This document shows positions 24,816-33,453 of a stretch of DNA of 36,305 bases, piece by piece. The notes below the pieces were generated by a model. That model searched no databases. It was given only the letters and a program-made list of their open reading frames with translations, and was not told the origin of the DNA. The translations under genes were made by a program, and so were the position numbers. How positions within the stretch are numbered: position 1 is the first letter of the stretch; the number at the start of each line of letters is the position of its first letter. The stretch is from Motiliproteus sp036960405 (GTDB lineage: Bacteria > Pseudomonadota > Gammaproteobacteria > Pseudomonadales > Balneatricaceae). The stretch is from NCBI GenBank assembly GCA_036960405.1, contig JBALWS010000033.1, positions 1 through 36,305 on the forward strand, in the 5' to 3' direction.

Positions 24816-25157
24816 TCATTCCACATAGATCTGATCGGTTTTCGCCGCACAAATAAAATCATTATCGTGCAGCCCCTTCAGCACATGGCTCCACCAATGC
24901 ACCTCTACCTCTCCCCAACGGGTAATCAGATCAGGGTGATGACCCTGCTGTTCGGCCATCTCACCCACCCGATTGGTAAACGCCAGTGCTTCAACAAAAT
25001 TCTTAAACTTAAAGCGTCGCACCAGTCGGGAGATGTCATCACGCTCAACGATCTGCCAATCGGTTAACTCTAACAACCACTGCCTGGCTTGCTGGTCTGA
25101 CACTCTGTTGGCATCGGCGCGGCAGGCCTGGCATTGCTGTTGGTTTAATTCACTCAT
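24816..25157 (-). CDS. phhB: Pterin-4a-carbinolamine dehydratase
   Basis: This 113-residue enzyme recycles the 4a-hydroxytetrahydropterin made by aromatic amino acid hydroxylases. The signature GHHPDL, then a beta strand and WSHVLKGLHDNDFICAAKTD, are intact. The ATG at 25157 is chosen because GAGG lies six bases upstream; a GTG two codons earlier overlaps that site. No phenylalanine hydroxylase gene is nearby in the window. The N terminus has a CQAC pair of unknown significance. It is divergent from the phosphorylase operon. Confidence 0.93.
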   Translation of the reverse strand: MSELNQQQCQACRADANRVSDQQARQWLLELTDWQIVERDDISRLVRRFKFKNFVEALAFTNRVGEMAEQQGHHPDLITRWGEVEVHWWSHVLKGLHDNDFICAAKTDQIYVE

Positions 25158-25188
25158 AGTCACCTCGCTAAGATCAATCGCATCAGGC

Positions 25189-25197
25189 TGTTATACT
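25189..25197 (+). promoter_or_regulatory. Extended -10 promoter of the phosphorylase operon
   Basis: TGTTATACT fits an extended -10 element (TGnTATAAT) with no good -35. The predicted start is about 30 bases before the first gene of the operon, within the 76-base divergent spacer to phhB. Confidence 0.45.
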
Positions 25198-25233
25198 CAG
25201 TCAAGACCATCTTCGCAGGGACCTCAACTGTTG

Positions 25234-26748
25234 ATGATAAAAAACGTCCGACAACGCCTGCTGCCTTTAAATGCTCGCAAGCTGGGTATCGATACTCACC
25301 AAGAGCTGACTATCTATCTGCACCATGACAGCCATGTCTGTCACTCCGAAGGGTTTTCGGCGTTAACACGGGTACGGGTCGAGACAGATAGCCATACTAT
25401 CATCGCTACCCTGCATATCGTTCACAGTAAGTTACTGACCCCTCAAGAGATCGGATTTTCTGATTCAGCCTGGCATCGCATGGACCTCTCAGAAGGTGTA
25501 CAGGTCTGGGTCAGTCACCCCAAGCCGCTTAACTCCTTGTCGTTTCTCAGAGCCAAGGTGTTTGGCCACAAACTCAAGCCCAAACAGATTTACGCCATCG
25601 TCGACGACATCGCCGCGGGGCGCTATGCCGATGTGCATCTAGCCGCCTTCATCACAGCATGCGCTGACAGTCAGCTCGATACCGATGAGATCATCGCGCT
25701 GACCCGGGCGATGGTCGATACCGGCAGCCAGCTCAACTGGCACACCGATGTGGTTGTCGATAAACACTGCGTCGGGGGCCTACCCGGCAACCGCACATCG
25801 CCGATACTGGTTTCGATTCTCGCAGCAATAGGGCTGACTATGCCCAAAACTTCATCACGGGCGATCACCTCACCAGCCGGTACCGCTGACACCATGGAAA
25901 CGCTCACCGAAGTCAGTCTAACCCTTGAGAAAATGCAGCAAGTGGTGCAGCAACACGGCGGCTGTTTAGCCTGGGGTGGCTCGGTCAAGCTGAGCCCCGC
26001 CGATGACCTGCTGATCCGGGTAGAGCGTGCGCTGGACATCGACAGCGAAGGCCAGCTTATCGCCTCGGTGCTGTCTAAAAAGTTGGCAGCCGGTGCAACC
26101 CATGTACTGATCGATATTCCCGTCGGGCCAACCGCAAAAGTCCGCGATCAAGCCTCCGCAGACAAACTATCTAAACAGTTTCGGGATGTTGCCTCGGCAT
26201 TGGGTTTACAGCTACGGATCGTCATCAGCGATGGCAGCCAACCGGTTGGCCGCGGCATCGGCCCGGCACTGGAAGCCAGCGACATCGTGGCTGTACTGCA
26301 AAATAACGTCAATGCTCCCCAGGATCTAAAAAAACGCGCCATAATGCTGGCCGGCGAGCTGCTGGAGATGAGCGATCACGTAGCCGCCGGAAAAGGCCGC
26401 AAACTCGCTCGCAAGGTATTAGAAAGCGGCCAGGCCTGGGCAAAGTTTGAGGCGATCTGCCAAGCCCAGGGTGGATTAAAAACACCGCCTACCGCCCACT
26501 ACCGATACAACTTGGTCGCCGAGCAAACGGGACATATTGCCACTATCGACAACCGTTTACTGGCGCAGGTAGCCAAGCTTGCTGGCGCGCCGGCTGACAA
26601 GGCCGCCGGCATCGTCATCTATAAGAAACTCAACGATCCGGTCAAAGCGGGGGAGACGTTACTGACCCTGCATGCAGAAAGCCCCGGCGAGCTAGACTAT
26701 GCGGTCGAATTTCTTAGCAGCCACTCCGAACTCATTACCGTGCTATAA
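25234..26748 (+). CDS. AMP/thymidine phosphorylase-family protein
   Basis: This 504-residue protein belongs to the nucleoside/nucleotide phosphorylase family that includes thymidine phosphorylase (DeoA) and archaeal AMP phosphorylase. The phosphate-binding signature reads DKHCVGGLPGN at 176-186. The GxPGN form and the extra N-terminal domain of about 90 residues resemble the AMP phosphorylase branch (about 500 residues) more than DeoA (about 440). The expected reaction is phosphorolysis of a nucleoside monophosphate or nucleoside, releasing a base and a ribose-phosphate. The PRPP-synthetase-like gene 32 bases downstream suggests shared ribose-phosphate metabolism. The ATG at 25234 is chosen; a TTG just before it is possible. 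Substrate assignment is inference. Confidence 0.85.
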   Translation: MIKNVRQRLLPLNARKLGIDTHQELTIYLHHDSHVCHSEGFSALTRVRVETDSHTIIATLHIVHSKLLTPQEIGFSDSAWHRMDLSEGVQVWVSHPKPLNSLSFLRAKVFGHKLKPKQIYAIVDDIAAGRYADVHLAAFITACADSQLDTDEIIALTRAMVDTGSQLNWHTDVVVDKHCVGGLPGNRTSPILVSILAAIGLTMPKTSSRAITSPAGTADTMETLTEVSLTLEKMQQVVQQHGGCLAWGGSVKLSPADDLLIRVERALDIDSEGQLIASVLSKKLAAGATHVLIDIPVGPTAKVRDQASADKLSKQFRDVASALGLQLRIVISDGSQPVGRGIGPALEASDIVAVLQNNVNAPQDLKKRAIMLAGELLEMSDHVAAGKGRKLARKVLESGQAWAKFEAICQAQGGLKTPPTAHYRYNLVAEQTGHIATIDNRLLAQVAKLAGAPADKAAGIVIYKKLNDPVKAGETLLTLHAESPGELDYAVEFLSSHSELITVL

Positions 26749-26780
26749 CGTGGTCACCAAGCCGATTCAGGAACCTCACG

Positions 26781-27680
26781 ATGGCCTCATCACCGTTACT
26801 GTTTAACCTGCATAGCGATGCTGAACTGGCACAGCTGTTAAGCCAGCAACTCAACGCAGAACCGGGGCAGCTCAGCAGCCGTCAGTTTCCCGACAGAGAG
26901 ACCTATCTGCGTGTCGACAGCGACTGCCGTGGCCGCTCGGTGGTGATTTTTTGCAATATGTTCGACCCCGACCCTAAGATCATGCCGCTGCTATTTCTTG
27001 CCGAAACGCTACGCGATCTCGGTGCTGATCGTATCGCACTTGTCAGCCCTTACCTGTGCTACATGCGCCAAGACAAACGCTTTCAACCCGGCGAATGCGT
27101 CAACGTGATCCCGTTCAGCAAGTTGATCTCGAACTACTTCGATTATCTCGTCACCCTCGATCCACACCTGCACCGGATCGATAGCCTGGACCAGGTCTAC
27201 CGCATCCCCAGCTGCGTGGTGCAAGCAGCACCGCTAATCGCCAGTTGGCTGCAACAGTTAGCCGAGCCCTGCGTGCTGATCGGTCCCGACAGTGAAAGCG
27301 AGCAGTGGGTGTCTGAGGTGGCTAGGCTTGCCAACGCCCCTTTCGTTATACTGCAAAAAAATCGCCATGGTGACCGTGATGTCGAAGTATCGATTCCGCA
27401 GATCGATCGCTGGCAAGGCCACCGGCCGGTGTTGATCGACGATATTATCGCCAGCGGCAAGACCATGCTAAGCACCTTGCAGCACCTTAGTCAGCCCCGC
27501 TATCAGGCCCTGGGACGACCGTTATGTATCGGCGTACACGGTATCTTCGCCGACAATGCCTACGCGGAACTGACCGCAGAAGCCGAAGTGATCAGCTGCA
27601 ACAGCATCCCTCACCCCTCTAATCGAATTGAGATAGGCTCAGCCCTCGCCGCCCCGTTACAGCTCTGGCTGCAGGGATGA
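26781..27680 (+). CDS. Ribose-phosphate pyrophosphokinase family protein
   Basis: This 299-residue protein is homologous to PRPP synthetase. It has MRQDKR at 95-100, DPHLHR near 127-132 and the PRPP-binding loop DDIIASGKT at 220-228. It is shorter and more divergent than the housekeeping Prs (about 315 residues), which normally sits with hemA/ispE, so this is probably a second, specialised copy. It lies between the phosphorylase gene and alkB and overlaps alkB by four bases (ATGA), making a three-gene operon. Whether it makes PRPP from ribose 5-phosphate or uses another ribose-phosphate is not decidable here. Confidence 0.88.
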   Translation: MASSPLLFNLHSDAELAQLLSQQLNAEPGQLSSRQFPDRETYLRVDSDCRGRSVVIFCNMFDPDPKIMPLLFLAETLRDLGADRIALVSPYLCYMRQDKRFQPGECVNVIPFSKLISNYFDYLVTLDPHLHRIDSLDQVYRIPSCVVQAAPLIASWLQQLAEPCVLIGPDSESEQWVSEVARLANAPFVILQKNRHGDRDVEVSIPQIDRWQGHRPVLIDDIIASGKTMLSTLQHLSQPRYQALGRPLCIGVHGIFADNAYAELTAEAEVISCNSIPHPSNRIEIGSALAAPLQLWLQG

Positions 27681-28267
27681 ATCACGCCCTAACAACGCCT
27701 CAACTAGCGGACGCAGAGCTACACTACAGTGCGCATTTTCTCTCCAGTACCGAGGCCGATCGTTACCTGACGGAACTGCAGCACAGCCTGCAATGGCGCC
27801 AGGACCAGATCCGTCTGTTTGGTCGCCACGTCGCTCTGCCCCGGTTACAAGCCTGGTACGGAGACCCCGACCTCAACTACCGCTATTCAGGGCTCAGTCT
27901 AACCACCCTACCCTGGCCCCCAGCCCTGCTCGCTCTACGCCAACGCATCCAGCAAAGTTGTGATCATCGGTTCAACGCGGTGCTGGCCAATCTCTACCGC
28001 AACGGCCACGACAGCATGGGCTGGCACGCCGACGACGAGGTCGAACTCGGGCCAAATCCCTGTATCGCGTCTTTATCATTAGGCCAACCCCGCACCTTTC
28101 GACTACGCCGTCGCGACGATCCGACTCAACATCACAGCATCGAATTAGCCCACGGTTCGCTGCTAATCATGGCAGGGACAACCCAGCAGTTCTGGCAGCA
28201 CGCTCTGCCCAAACGACTGAAATTAACCCAACCACGGATCAACCTGACCTTTCGATGGATACGTTGA
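27677..28267 (+). CDS. alkB: AlkB-like 2-oxoglutarate/Fe(II) dioxygenase
   Basis: This 196-residue oxygenase repairs alkylated bases by oxidative demethylation. The iron ligands are H117, D119 (WHADDE) and H175 (QHALP), and the 2-oxoglutarate contacts are R187 and R193 in RINLTFR. The overall pattern (YRYSG, NAVLANLYRNGHDSMGWH) resembles the ALKBH2/3-like bacterial branch rather than E. coli AlkB itself. It is translationally coupled to the PRPP-synthetase-like gene by an ATGA overlap. An adaptive-response gene such as ada is not nearby. Confidence 0.92.
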   Translation: MNHALTTPQLADAELHYSAHFLSSTEADRYLTELQHSLQWRQDQIRLFGRHVALPRLQAWYGDPDLNYRYSGLSLTTLPWPPALLALRQRIQQSCDHRFNAVLANLYRNGHDSMGWHADDEVELGPNPCIASLSLGQPRTFRLRRRDDPTQHHSIELAHGSLLIMAGTTQQFWQHALPKRLKLTQPRINLTFRWIR

Positions 28268-28336
28268 AGCGGTACCATAACGGATGACACCCCAGCTAGC
28301 GTTTAACACTCTACGGCTTTCCAGGCGACACAGACT

Positions 28337-29704
28337 TTGACCTCTTCCAACCCCGATATACTCAGCGTTAGCGACCTTAATCAGCAGGCACGCCAACTGC
28401 TCGAACAAAGCTTCGCGATCATTCAGGTCGAAGGCGAGATCTCAAATTTTGTCTGCCCCAGTTCAGGCCACTGGTACTTCACCCTCAAGGATGACCGGGC
28501 TCAAGTACGCTGCGCGCTATTCCGTAACCGTTCACGTTTTCTCAAATACCGCCCCCAGAACGGCGATCGCGTGCTGCTCAGGGCCAAAGTCAGCCTCTAC
28601 GAAGGCCGCGGCGAATACCAACTGATCGGCGAGTACCTCGAAGCGGCCGGTAGCGGAGACCTGCAGGCGGCGTACGAAGCGCTGAAACAAAAACTGCAAC
28701 TCGAAGGCTTATTCGAGCCTGAGCGCAAACGCCCGCTACCTGCGCTGCCGAAACATATCGGGGTGATCACCTCGCCTACCGGGGCTGCGATCCAAGATAT
28801 CCTCAGTGTACTCAAACGTCGTTTTCCGGCGACCCCGGTGACACTCTACCCTGCAGCTGTACAAGGAAACGAAGCTCCACAACAACTGCTCCAAGCACTC
28901 GATCTGGCCCATCGTTCGGCATTATGCGATGTCCTGATTATCGGTCGCGGTGGTGGCTCAGCCGAAGACCTGTGCGCCTTTAACGATGAAGCCTTAGCTC
29001 GGGCGATCGCAAACAGCAGCACCCCTATAGTTAGTGCTGTCGGTCACGAAATCGATTTCAGTATCAGCGATTTTGTTGCCGATATTCGTGCGCCAACACC
29101 ATCGGCGGCGGCCGAGCTGCTCAGCCCCGATAGACAACAGCTGGCCCAACAGCTGGCCCAATACCAGCAACGCTTGGTACAAAGGTTTCAACACCGTTTA
29201 GTACAACAGCAACATCAGCTCGACGCGCTACGATCAAGGCTGCGCCACCCCGGTCAACGGCTTCAAGAACAAGCCCAACGACTCGACTCATTAGAGCTAC
29301 GTCTACGCCATGCCTGCGCCAAACAGCTGCTGCGCCAACGTACCCGGCAGTCCCAACTTGAAGAACGGCTTAACGCGCAACTGCCAAGTAAGCAGATCAC
29401 CACACTTAAACAGCAGCTGCCGCAACTACAACAACGCTTAACCCAGGCGTTGCAACATCGACTGCAACTGTTGAAACAGCGGCTTGCAGAACAGGCGCAC
29501 GCACTCAACGCCATCAGCCCGCTAGCCACGCTCGAGCGTGGTTACGCCATCGTCACCACCGCCGATCAGCAACTGTTACAAAACAGCAACCAGCTGCAGC
29601 CCGGCGAGATGATCCACACTCGCTTGGCTCACGGCTCATTTCGCAGTCAAGTCACCGATGTTGACGAAACGATCAGCCAACACCAACTCGATCTCCATTC
29701 CTGA
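28337..29704 (+). CDS. xseA: Exodeoxyribonuclease VII large subunit
   Basis: XseA with XseB degrades single-stranded DNA. The 455-residue protein has the N-terminal OB-fold (about 8-105, ILSVSDLNQQARQLLEQ and VEGEISNF). The catalytic domain follows, with GVITSPTGAAIQDIL near 142-156, RGGGSAEDL near 204-212 and GHEIDFSISDFVADIRAPTPSAAAE. A long Gln/Leu-rich coiled-coil region spans about 270-395, and a C-terminal GYAIV segment follows. The start appears to be TTG at 28337, as the OB-fold begins within ten residues and no ATG lies nearby. xseB is not in the window. Confidence 0.94.
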   Translation: MTSSNPDILSVSDLNQQARQLLEQSFAIIQVEGEISNFVCPSSGHWYFTLKDDRAQVRCALFRNRSRFLKYRPQNGDRVLLRAKVSLYEGRGEYQLIGEYLEAAGSGDLQAAYEALKQKLQLEGLFEPERKRPLPALPKHIGVITSPTGAAIQDILSVLKRRFPATPVTLYPAAVQGNEAPQQLLQALDLAHRSALCDVLIIGRGGGSAEDLCAFNDEALARAIANSSTPIVSAVGHEIDFSISDFVADIRAPTPSAAAELLSPDRQQLAQQLAQYQQRLVQRFQHRLVQQQHQLDALRSRLRHPGQRLQEQAQRLDSLELRLRHACAKQLLRQRTRQSQLEERLNAQLPSKQITTLKQQLPQLQQRLTQALQHRLQLLKQRLAEQAHALNAISPLATLERGYAIVTTADQQLLQNSNQLQPGEMIHTRLAHGSFRSQVTDVDETISQHQLDLHS

Positions 29705-29717
29705 CAAGGTAACCCCG

Positions 29718-30578
29718 ATGCCCTCATTGATCCGTCCGTTAGTCGTTACTTTATTAATCATGGCCAGCTTCAGCGGTCGCTTGATGGCCGACTCAGGTTC
29801 CATGCTTCCCGAGGTTGCGGCGGTACCCGGCGGCATTGCACACGTACTGCTACCGATCGACAGCCCGCTGCAACCCGAAGCCTATTTTGGCAAGCATCGA
29901 CTACTGGTACAGAGCACCCATAACACCCGCTACCAACAACAAGCCCCATGGCTAGCGCTGGTTGGCATACCGCTAAGCACCCAAGCCGGTACGCATCAAG
30001 TTAAGATCGGTAACCAAGCGGTTGATTTTACCGTCGCTGATAAGCAGTACCGAGAGCAACGGTTGACGATCAAGAACAAACGCAAGGTTAACCCCAACAA
30101 ACTCGACATGGAGCGGATCGGCGGCGAGAAGCAACGCATGCTAGCCGCGCTGGCTAGCTGGAGCGAACCTGCACAGACCCTTACCCGCTTCAACAAACCC
30201 ACTCCAGGCCCGTACAGCAGCCCGTTTGGCCTACGTCGTTTTTTCAACGACCAACCCCGTAAACCCCACAGCGGACTCGATATTGCAGCGCCTATCGGCA
30301 CCCCTATTCAGGCCCCAGCTTCCGGTGTAGTAATGGACGCCGGCGACTATTTCTTTAACGGCCGTAACCTGATCCTCGACCATGGTCGCGGCCTGATCAC
30401 GATGTATTCGCATATGGAACGCATAGATGTTGCCATCGGCGACCAAGTGAGTACCGGTCAGCAGCTCGGCACAGTCGGTAGCAGCGGCCGCGTCACCGGT
30501 CCTCACCTGCACTGGACCGTCAGCCTTAACAACGCTCGGGTCGATCCGATGCTATTTATGGCGCCGGAAGCACGTTGA
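29718..30578 (+). CDS. Secreted M23 (LytM) peptidoglycan endopeptidase
   Basis: This 286-residue periplasmic peptidase has a signal peptide (about 1-24). The C-terminal M23 domain has zinc ligands H184, D188 (HSGLD) and H265 and catalytic H263 (GPHLHW). All catalytic residues are present, so an active enzyme is expected rather than a degenerate EnvC/NlpD-type activator. An intervening beta-rich domain (about 40-110) is typical of this subfamily. The ATG at 29718 has AAGG eight bases upstream and lies 13 bases after xseA, with which it probably forms an operon. Confidence 0.92.
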   Translation: MPSLIRPLVVTLLIMASFSGRLMADSGSMLPEVAAVPGGIAHVLLPIDSPLQPEAYFGKHRLLVQSTHNTRYQQQAPWLALVGIPLSTQAGTHQVKIGNQAVDFTVADKQYREQRLTIKNKRKVNPNKLDMERIGGEKQRMLAALASWSEPAQTLTRFNKPTPGPYSSPFGLRRFFNDQPRKPHSGLDIAAPIGTPIQAPASGVVMDAGDYFFNGRNLILDHGRGLITMYSHMERIDVAIGDQVSTGQQLGTVGSSGRVTGPHLHWTVSLNNARVDPMLFMAPEAR

Positions 30579-30628
30579 TCGAGATCGGATCGGAGATCGC
30601 ATTCTGGGCTCCCTTTATCTCACTTGGC

Positions 30629-30637
30629 TGGTATAAT
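30629..30637 (+). promoter_or_regulatory. Extended -10 promoter of fklB
   Basis: TGGTATAAT is a perfect extended -10 element. The -35 region is weak. The predicted start near 30644 leaves a leader of about 28 bases before fklB. Confidence 0.65.
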
Positions 30638-30671
30638 GCCGCCTTTTTAACAGACAGTAGTGAGAATACAG

Positions 30672-31286
30672 ATGAGCCATATCGACAGTGTCGAACAGAA
30701 AGTCAGTTACGGAATTGGACTGCAGATGGGATCCCAGCTGCGTGAAAACAACATCGAAGGTATGGAAGTCGAATTGGTTCTTCAAGGCTTGCGTACCGCG
30801 TTTGCTGGTGAGCCTTCAATTGTTCCTAACGAAGACCTGCAGGCTGCGTTCAACACGCTGAACGAAATGCGTCAAGCCGAATCCGAAGCATCAGCCGGTG
30901 AAGCCGAAGCCGAAGGCCTAGCCTATCTGGCCGAAAACGCCGAGCGTGATGGCGTTACCGTCACCGAGTCGGGCTTGCACTACGAAGTGATCACCGAAGG
31001 CAGCGGCGACAAGCCATCCGCTAGCTCAACCGTTCGCACCCACTACCACGGCACCTTCCTCGACGGTCGTGTATTCGACAGCTCTGTTGAGCGCAACCAG
31101 CCTGCAGAATTCCCTGTCGGCGGTGTTATTGCAGGCTGGACCGAAGCACTGCAGATGATGAGCGTGGGTTCCAAATGGCGCTTAGTCATCCCATCAAAGC
31201 TGGGCTATGGTGCTCAGGGAGCAGGCGGTTCTATCCCTCCTCACTGCACCCTGGTATTTGAAGTTGAACTGCTAGATATCCTGTAA
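30672..31286 (+). CDS. fklB: FKBP-type peptidyl-prolyl isomerase (FklB-like)
   Basis: This 204-residue proline isomerase resembles the FklB/FKBP22 group. The N-terminal dimerisation domain (about 1-70, QKVSYGIGLQMGSQLRE) is followed by an acidic helical linker and the C-terminal FKBP domain (about 100-204), with YHGTFLDGRVFDSS, AGWTEALQMM and YGAQGAGG-x-IPP. There is no signal peptide, so it is cytoplasmic, as in E. coli FklB. The ATG at 30672 is chosen over an in-frame GTG at 30660. The ybfF-like gene follows 17 bases later. Confidence 0.93.
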   Translation: MSHIDSVEQKVSYGIGLQMGSQLRENNIEGMEVELVLQGLRTAFAGEPSIVPNEDLQAAFNTLNEMRQAESEASAGEAEAEGLAYLAENAERDGVTVTESGLHYEVITEGSGDKPSASSTVRTHYHGTFLDGRVFDSSVERNQPAEFPVGGVIAGWTEALQMMSVGSKWRLVIPSKLGYGAQGAGGSIPPHCTLVFEVELLDIL

Positions 31287-31303
31287 TAACTGGATAGCCT
31301 CGC

Positions 31304-32080
31304 ATGCAACTGCACGCAAAGTGCTACGGTAGCGACAGCAACCCGCCACTGGTTATCCTACACGGCCTATTCGGCAGTCTGGATAACTGGGCGGGGCAGT
31401 CCAGCGTACTGGCAGAACACTACCAAGTCTGGACGCTGGATCTCCGCAACCATGGCCGTTCGGGGTGGGATAGCGATACCTCCTACTCCGCGATGAGCAA
31501 CGACCTACTTCAGTTCATCGACAACAAGGGCTTTGAAACGATCAAGCTCCTCGGTCATTCGATGGGTGGCAAGGTGGCGATGCAGTTCGCGCTGGATCAT
31601 CCGCAACGTATCGATAAACTGATTGTGGTCGATATCGCACCGGTAAAATATCCCGCGCATCATACCGACGTCTTTACAGGGCTAAACTCGGTTGATTTAA
31701 GCCGCTTAGACTCTCGTCGCGACGCCGATACTCATTTGCAGCAACATATTGGCGAGATGTCGATACGCCAGTTCCTGCTCAAAAACCTCTATCGCGACGC
31801 TGATGTGTTTGCCTGGCGGATGAACCTGGCAGCACTTGAGTCCGGTTACGACCAGATTGCTGCGGCGCCCGAACCGCAGACAGGCAACAGCCACTACCCC
31901 GGTCCAACGCTGTTTATTAAAGGCGAACAATCGGATTACATTCAAGCACAATACCGTGAAGCCATAGCTGCACTGTTTCCCAGTGCAGAAGCTCGCGTGA
32001 TGAATGGAGTCGGTCACTGGCCTCACGCGGAAAAGCCCAAAGCATTCAATGCCTTAGTGACACGATTCTTAGAGAAGTAG
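31304..32080 (+). CDS. ybfF: Alpha/beta-hydrolase, YbfF-type esterase
   Basis: This 258-residue protein has the alpha/beta-hydrolase fold. The oxyanion region HGLFGSLDNW is near 20-29, the nucleophile Ser86 lies in GHSMGG, and the catalytic histidine lies in GHWPHAEKP near the C terminus. The LRNHGRS segment matches the YbfF group of acyl-CoA/short-chain esterases. It is probably co-transcribed with fklB. The physiological substrate is unknown. Confidence 0.88.
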   Translation: MQLHAKCYGSDSNPPLVILHGLFGSLDNWAGQSSVLAEHYQVWTLDLRNHGRSGWDSDTSYSAMSNDLLQFIDNKGFETIKLLGHSMGGKVAMQFALDHPQRIDKLIVVDIAPVKYPAHHTDVFTGLNSVDLSRLDSRRDADTHLQQHIGEMSIRQFLLKNLYRDADVFAWRMNLAALESGYDQIAAAPEPQTGNSHYPGPTLFIKGEQSDYIQAQYREAIAALFPSAEARVMNGVGHWPHAEKPKAFNALVTRFLEK

Positions 32081-32128
32081 TGGGGATCAAACGGTAGCAG
32101 TCAGGCGGCTTGGATCAGACCATCTGAA

Positions 32129-33079
32129 TCAGGCCTGGGTATCGACCAGCGTTCCTTGCAGCAGACTGCCGGGATCGACCTGACCGGTGTCGACAAGCTG
32201 CTGCTGAATCAGTTGAATCCGCTGATTTAACTCAACCAGCTCCTGAGCAAACTCCGACTGTTGCTGCTGAATACGCACCTGGCGTTGCTGCAACTCATCC
32301 TGCTGTTGCTGTAACAGTTCATTGTCGGGGGCTTGTTCTTTTTTCACCTCCTCTTTGGCTTCGTCAGCCGCCAATGCTTGCTCCTGCCCGGTTTGTTCGA
32401 CCGAGACACTATCCCGACCCTCGTTGAGTGCCTGCTGCTCATTGCGCGCCAACACGGCCTGCGCATCGATCAGCTGTGCCCTCGCCTGCGCAGCAACTCG
32501 TAGATCCTGCGATGAGGGGTTAGCCGGTGCCAGCGCGGCCTGCAACACCGTCCGCGCATTTTGAATACTGGTAGCGGGATCGGCTGACCTCGAGGTATCG
32601 ATATCAACCTCGCCTGCGGTGGCGTAAAGCTGTCCATCCGGGCCTCGGGTATAGCTATAGCTGGGAGCGCCCGCCAAACCACCACCGGCTGCGGCATGCG
32701 CCGCTTCATGGTCGCGCACCTCACGGTCGATTTGCGCCAACTGCCGAACCTGTGCCTGAACCTGCTGCTCAGACTGGTTGGGTTGTGCAAACAGCTGACT
32801 GGATGGTCCTGCGGCAGAAGCTGACGAAGCAGCTGGTTGGTCTGAACGGGGCTTTTGACTGTTATTATCGACCGCCCGAGCTTGACTCGGCTGAAGCGGA
32901 TCATTGACCCGATTCACAGTTAGAGCGCTATCAGGGCGCTGAGCATCGCTGGTCGTGATAGATGAGGTTTGCGGTAGAACGGGAGATTTGGACGAATCAA
33001 GCTGTCCAGACTGAGAAGAGGTCGCGGTCTGGGATTGCGATAGTGCATTCAGCGATGTGTTGGTGCCAACAATATTCAT
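32129..33079 (-). CDS. Putative SprA/CatA-family metalloprotease
   Basis: This 316-residue protein has a central domain (about 130-210) with the zinc-protease-like motif HEAAH, followed by GGLAGAPSYSYTRGPDGQLYA and GEVDIDTS. This is the signature of the SprA-related family of putative metalloproteases. The N-terminal third is Gln/Ser-rich and disordered, and the C-terminal third is a Gln-rich coiled coil (about 250-305). There is no obvious signal peptide. No substrate is established for this family to my knowledge. It follows a small gene on the same strand after 22 bases and converges on ybfF. Confidence 0.82.
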   Translation of the reverse strand: MNIVGTNTSLNALSQSQTATSSQSGQLDSSKSPVLPQTSSITTSDAQRPDSALTVNRVNDPLQPSQARAVDNNSQKPRSDQPAASSASAAGPSSQLFAQPNQSEQQVQAQVRQLAQIDREVRDHEAAHAAAGGGLAGAPSYSYTRGPDGQLYATAGEVDIDTSRSADPATSIQNARTVLQAALAPANPSSQDLRVAAQARAQLIDAQAVLARNEQQALNEGRDSVSVEQTGQEQALAADEAKEEVKKEQAPDNELLQQQQDELQQRQVRIQQQQSEFAQELVELNQRIQLIQQQLVDTGQVDPGSLLQGTLVDTQA

Positions 33080-33101
33080 TCCGAGTCCCTCGGAATAGAG
33101 A

Positions 33102-33392
33102 CTACGCAGTCGTGTTAATGATTGATCCCAGTGTTGTACCTAGCGCTTCGTCGGCGGCTGTCACAACCTTAACTTGAGCGGCAGTCTCCAGCTTAGACGT
33201 GGTCACTTCATCCAAACTTTGCGCGGCGGACTGAACCGTTTCGCTGCTACCCGTACTTCCCGAAACTTGAGTGCTGTCTTCAGGCTTGCTCGTTCCACCG
33301 ACAGTGCCGGGAGTCTGACGCGAACCATCGATATTTTGAGCAACGTTACTCAGAACCGCTTGGGGGGACGATGATATGGATGGAATTTGCAT
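33102..33392 (-). CDS. Small hypothetical protein, possibly YjfB-like
   Basis: This 96-residue hydrophilic protein begins MQIPSISSSPQA and has a Gly/Ser/Thr-rich middle. A C-terminal helical stretch (LETAAQVKVVTAADEALGTTLGSII) resembles the conserved core of small YjfB-like putative motility proteins. The resemblance is weak. The ATG at 33392 has a GAGG seven bases upstream, better than the longer frame. It is 22 bases upstream of the SprA-like gene and likely in the same operon. Confidence 0.6.
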   Translation of the reverse strand: MQIPSISSSPQAVLSNVAQNIDGSRQTPGTVGGTSKPEDSTQVSGSTGSSETVQSAAQSLDEVTTSKLETAAQVKVVTAADEALGTTLGSIINTTA

Positions 33393-33453
33393 GACGAGTA
33401 CCTCATGGAATCTCTGCAACTGCAAGCAGTATACGCTCTGGATCCAAGGCAGT

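Noticed and set aside
32094..32135. Imperfect hairpin between ybfF and the SprA-like gene considered as a terminator
   Set aside because: The stem has three mismatches in thirteen, overlaps the stop codon region and lacks a T-run.
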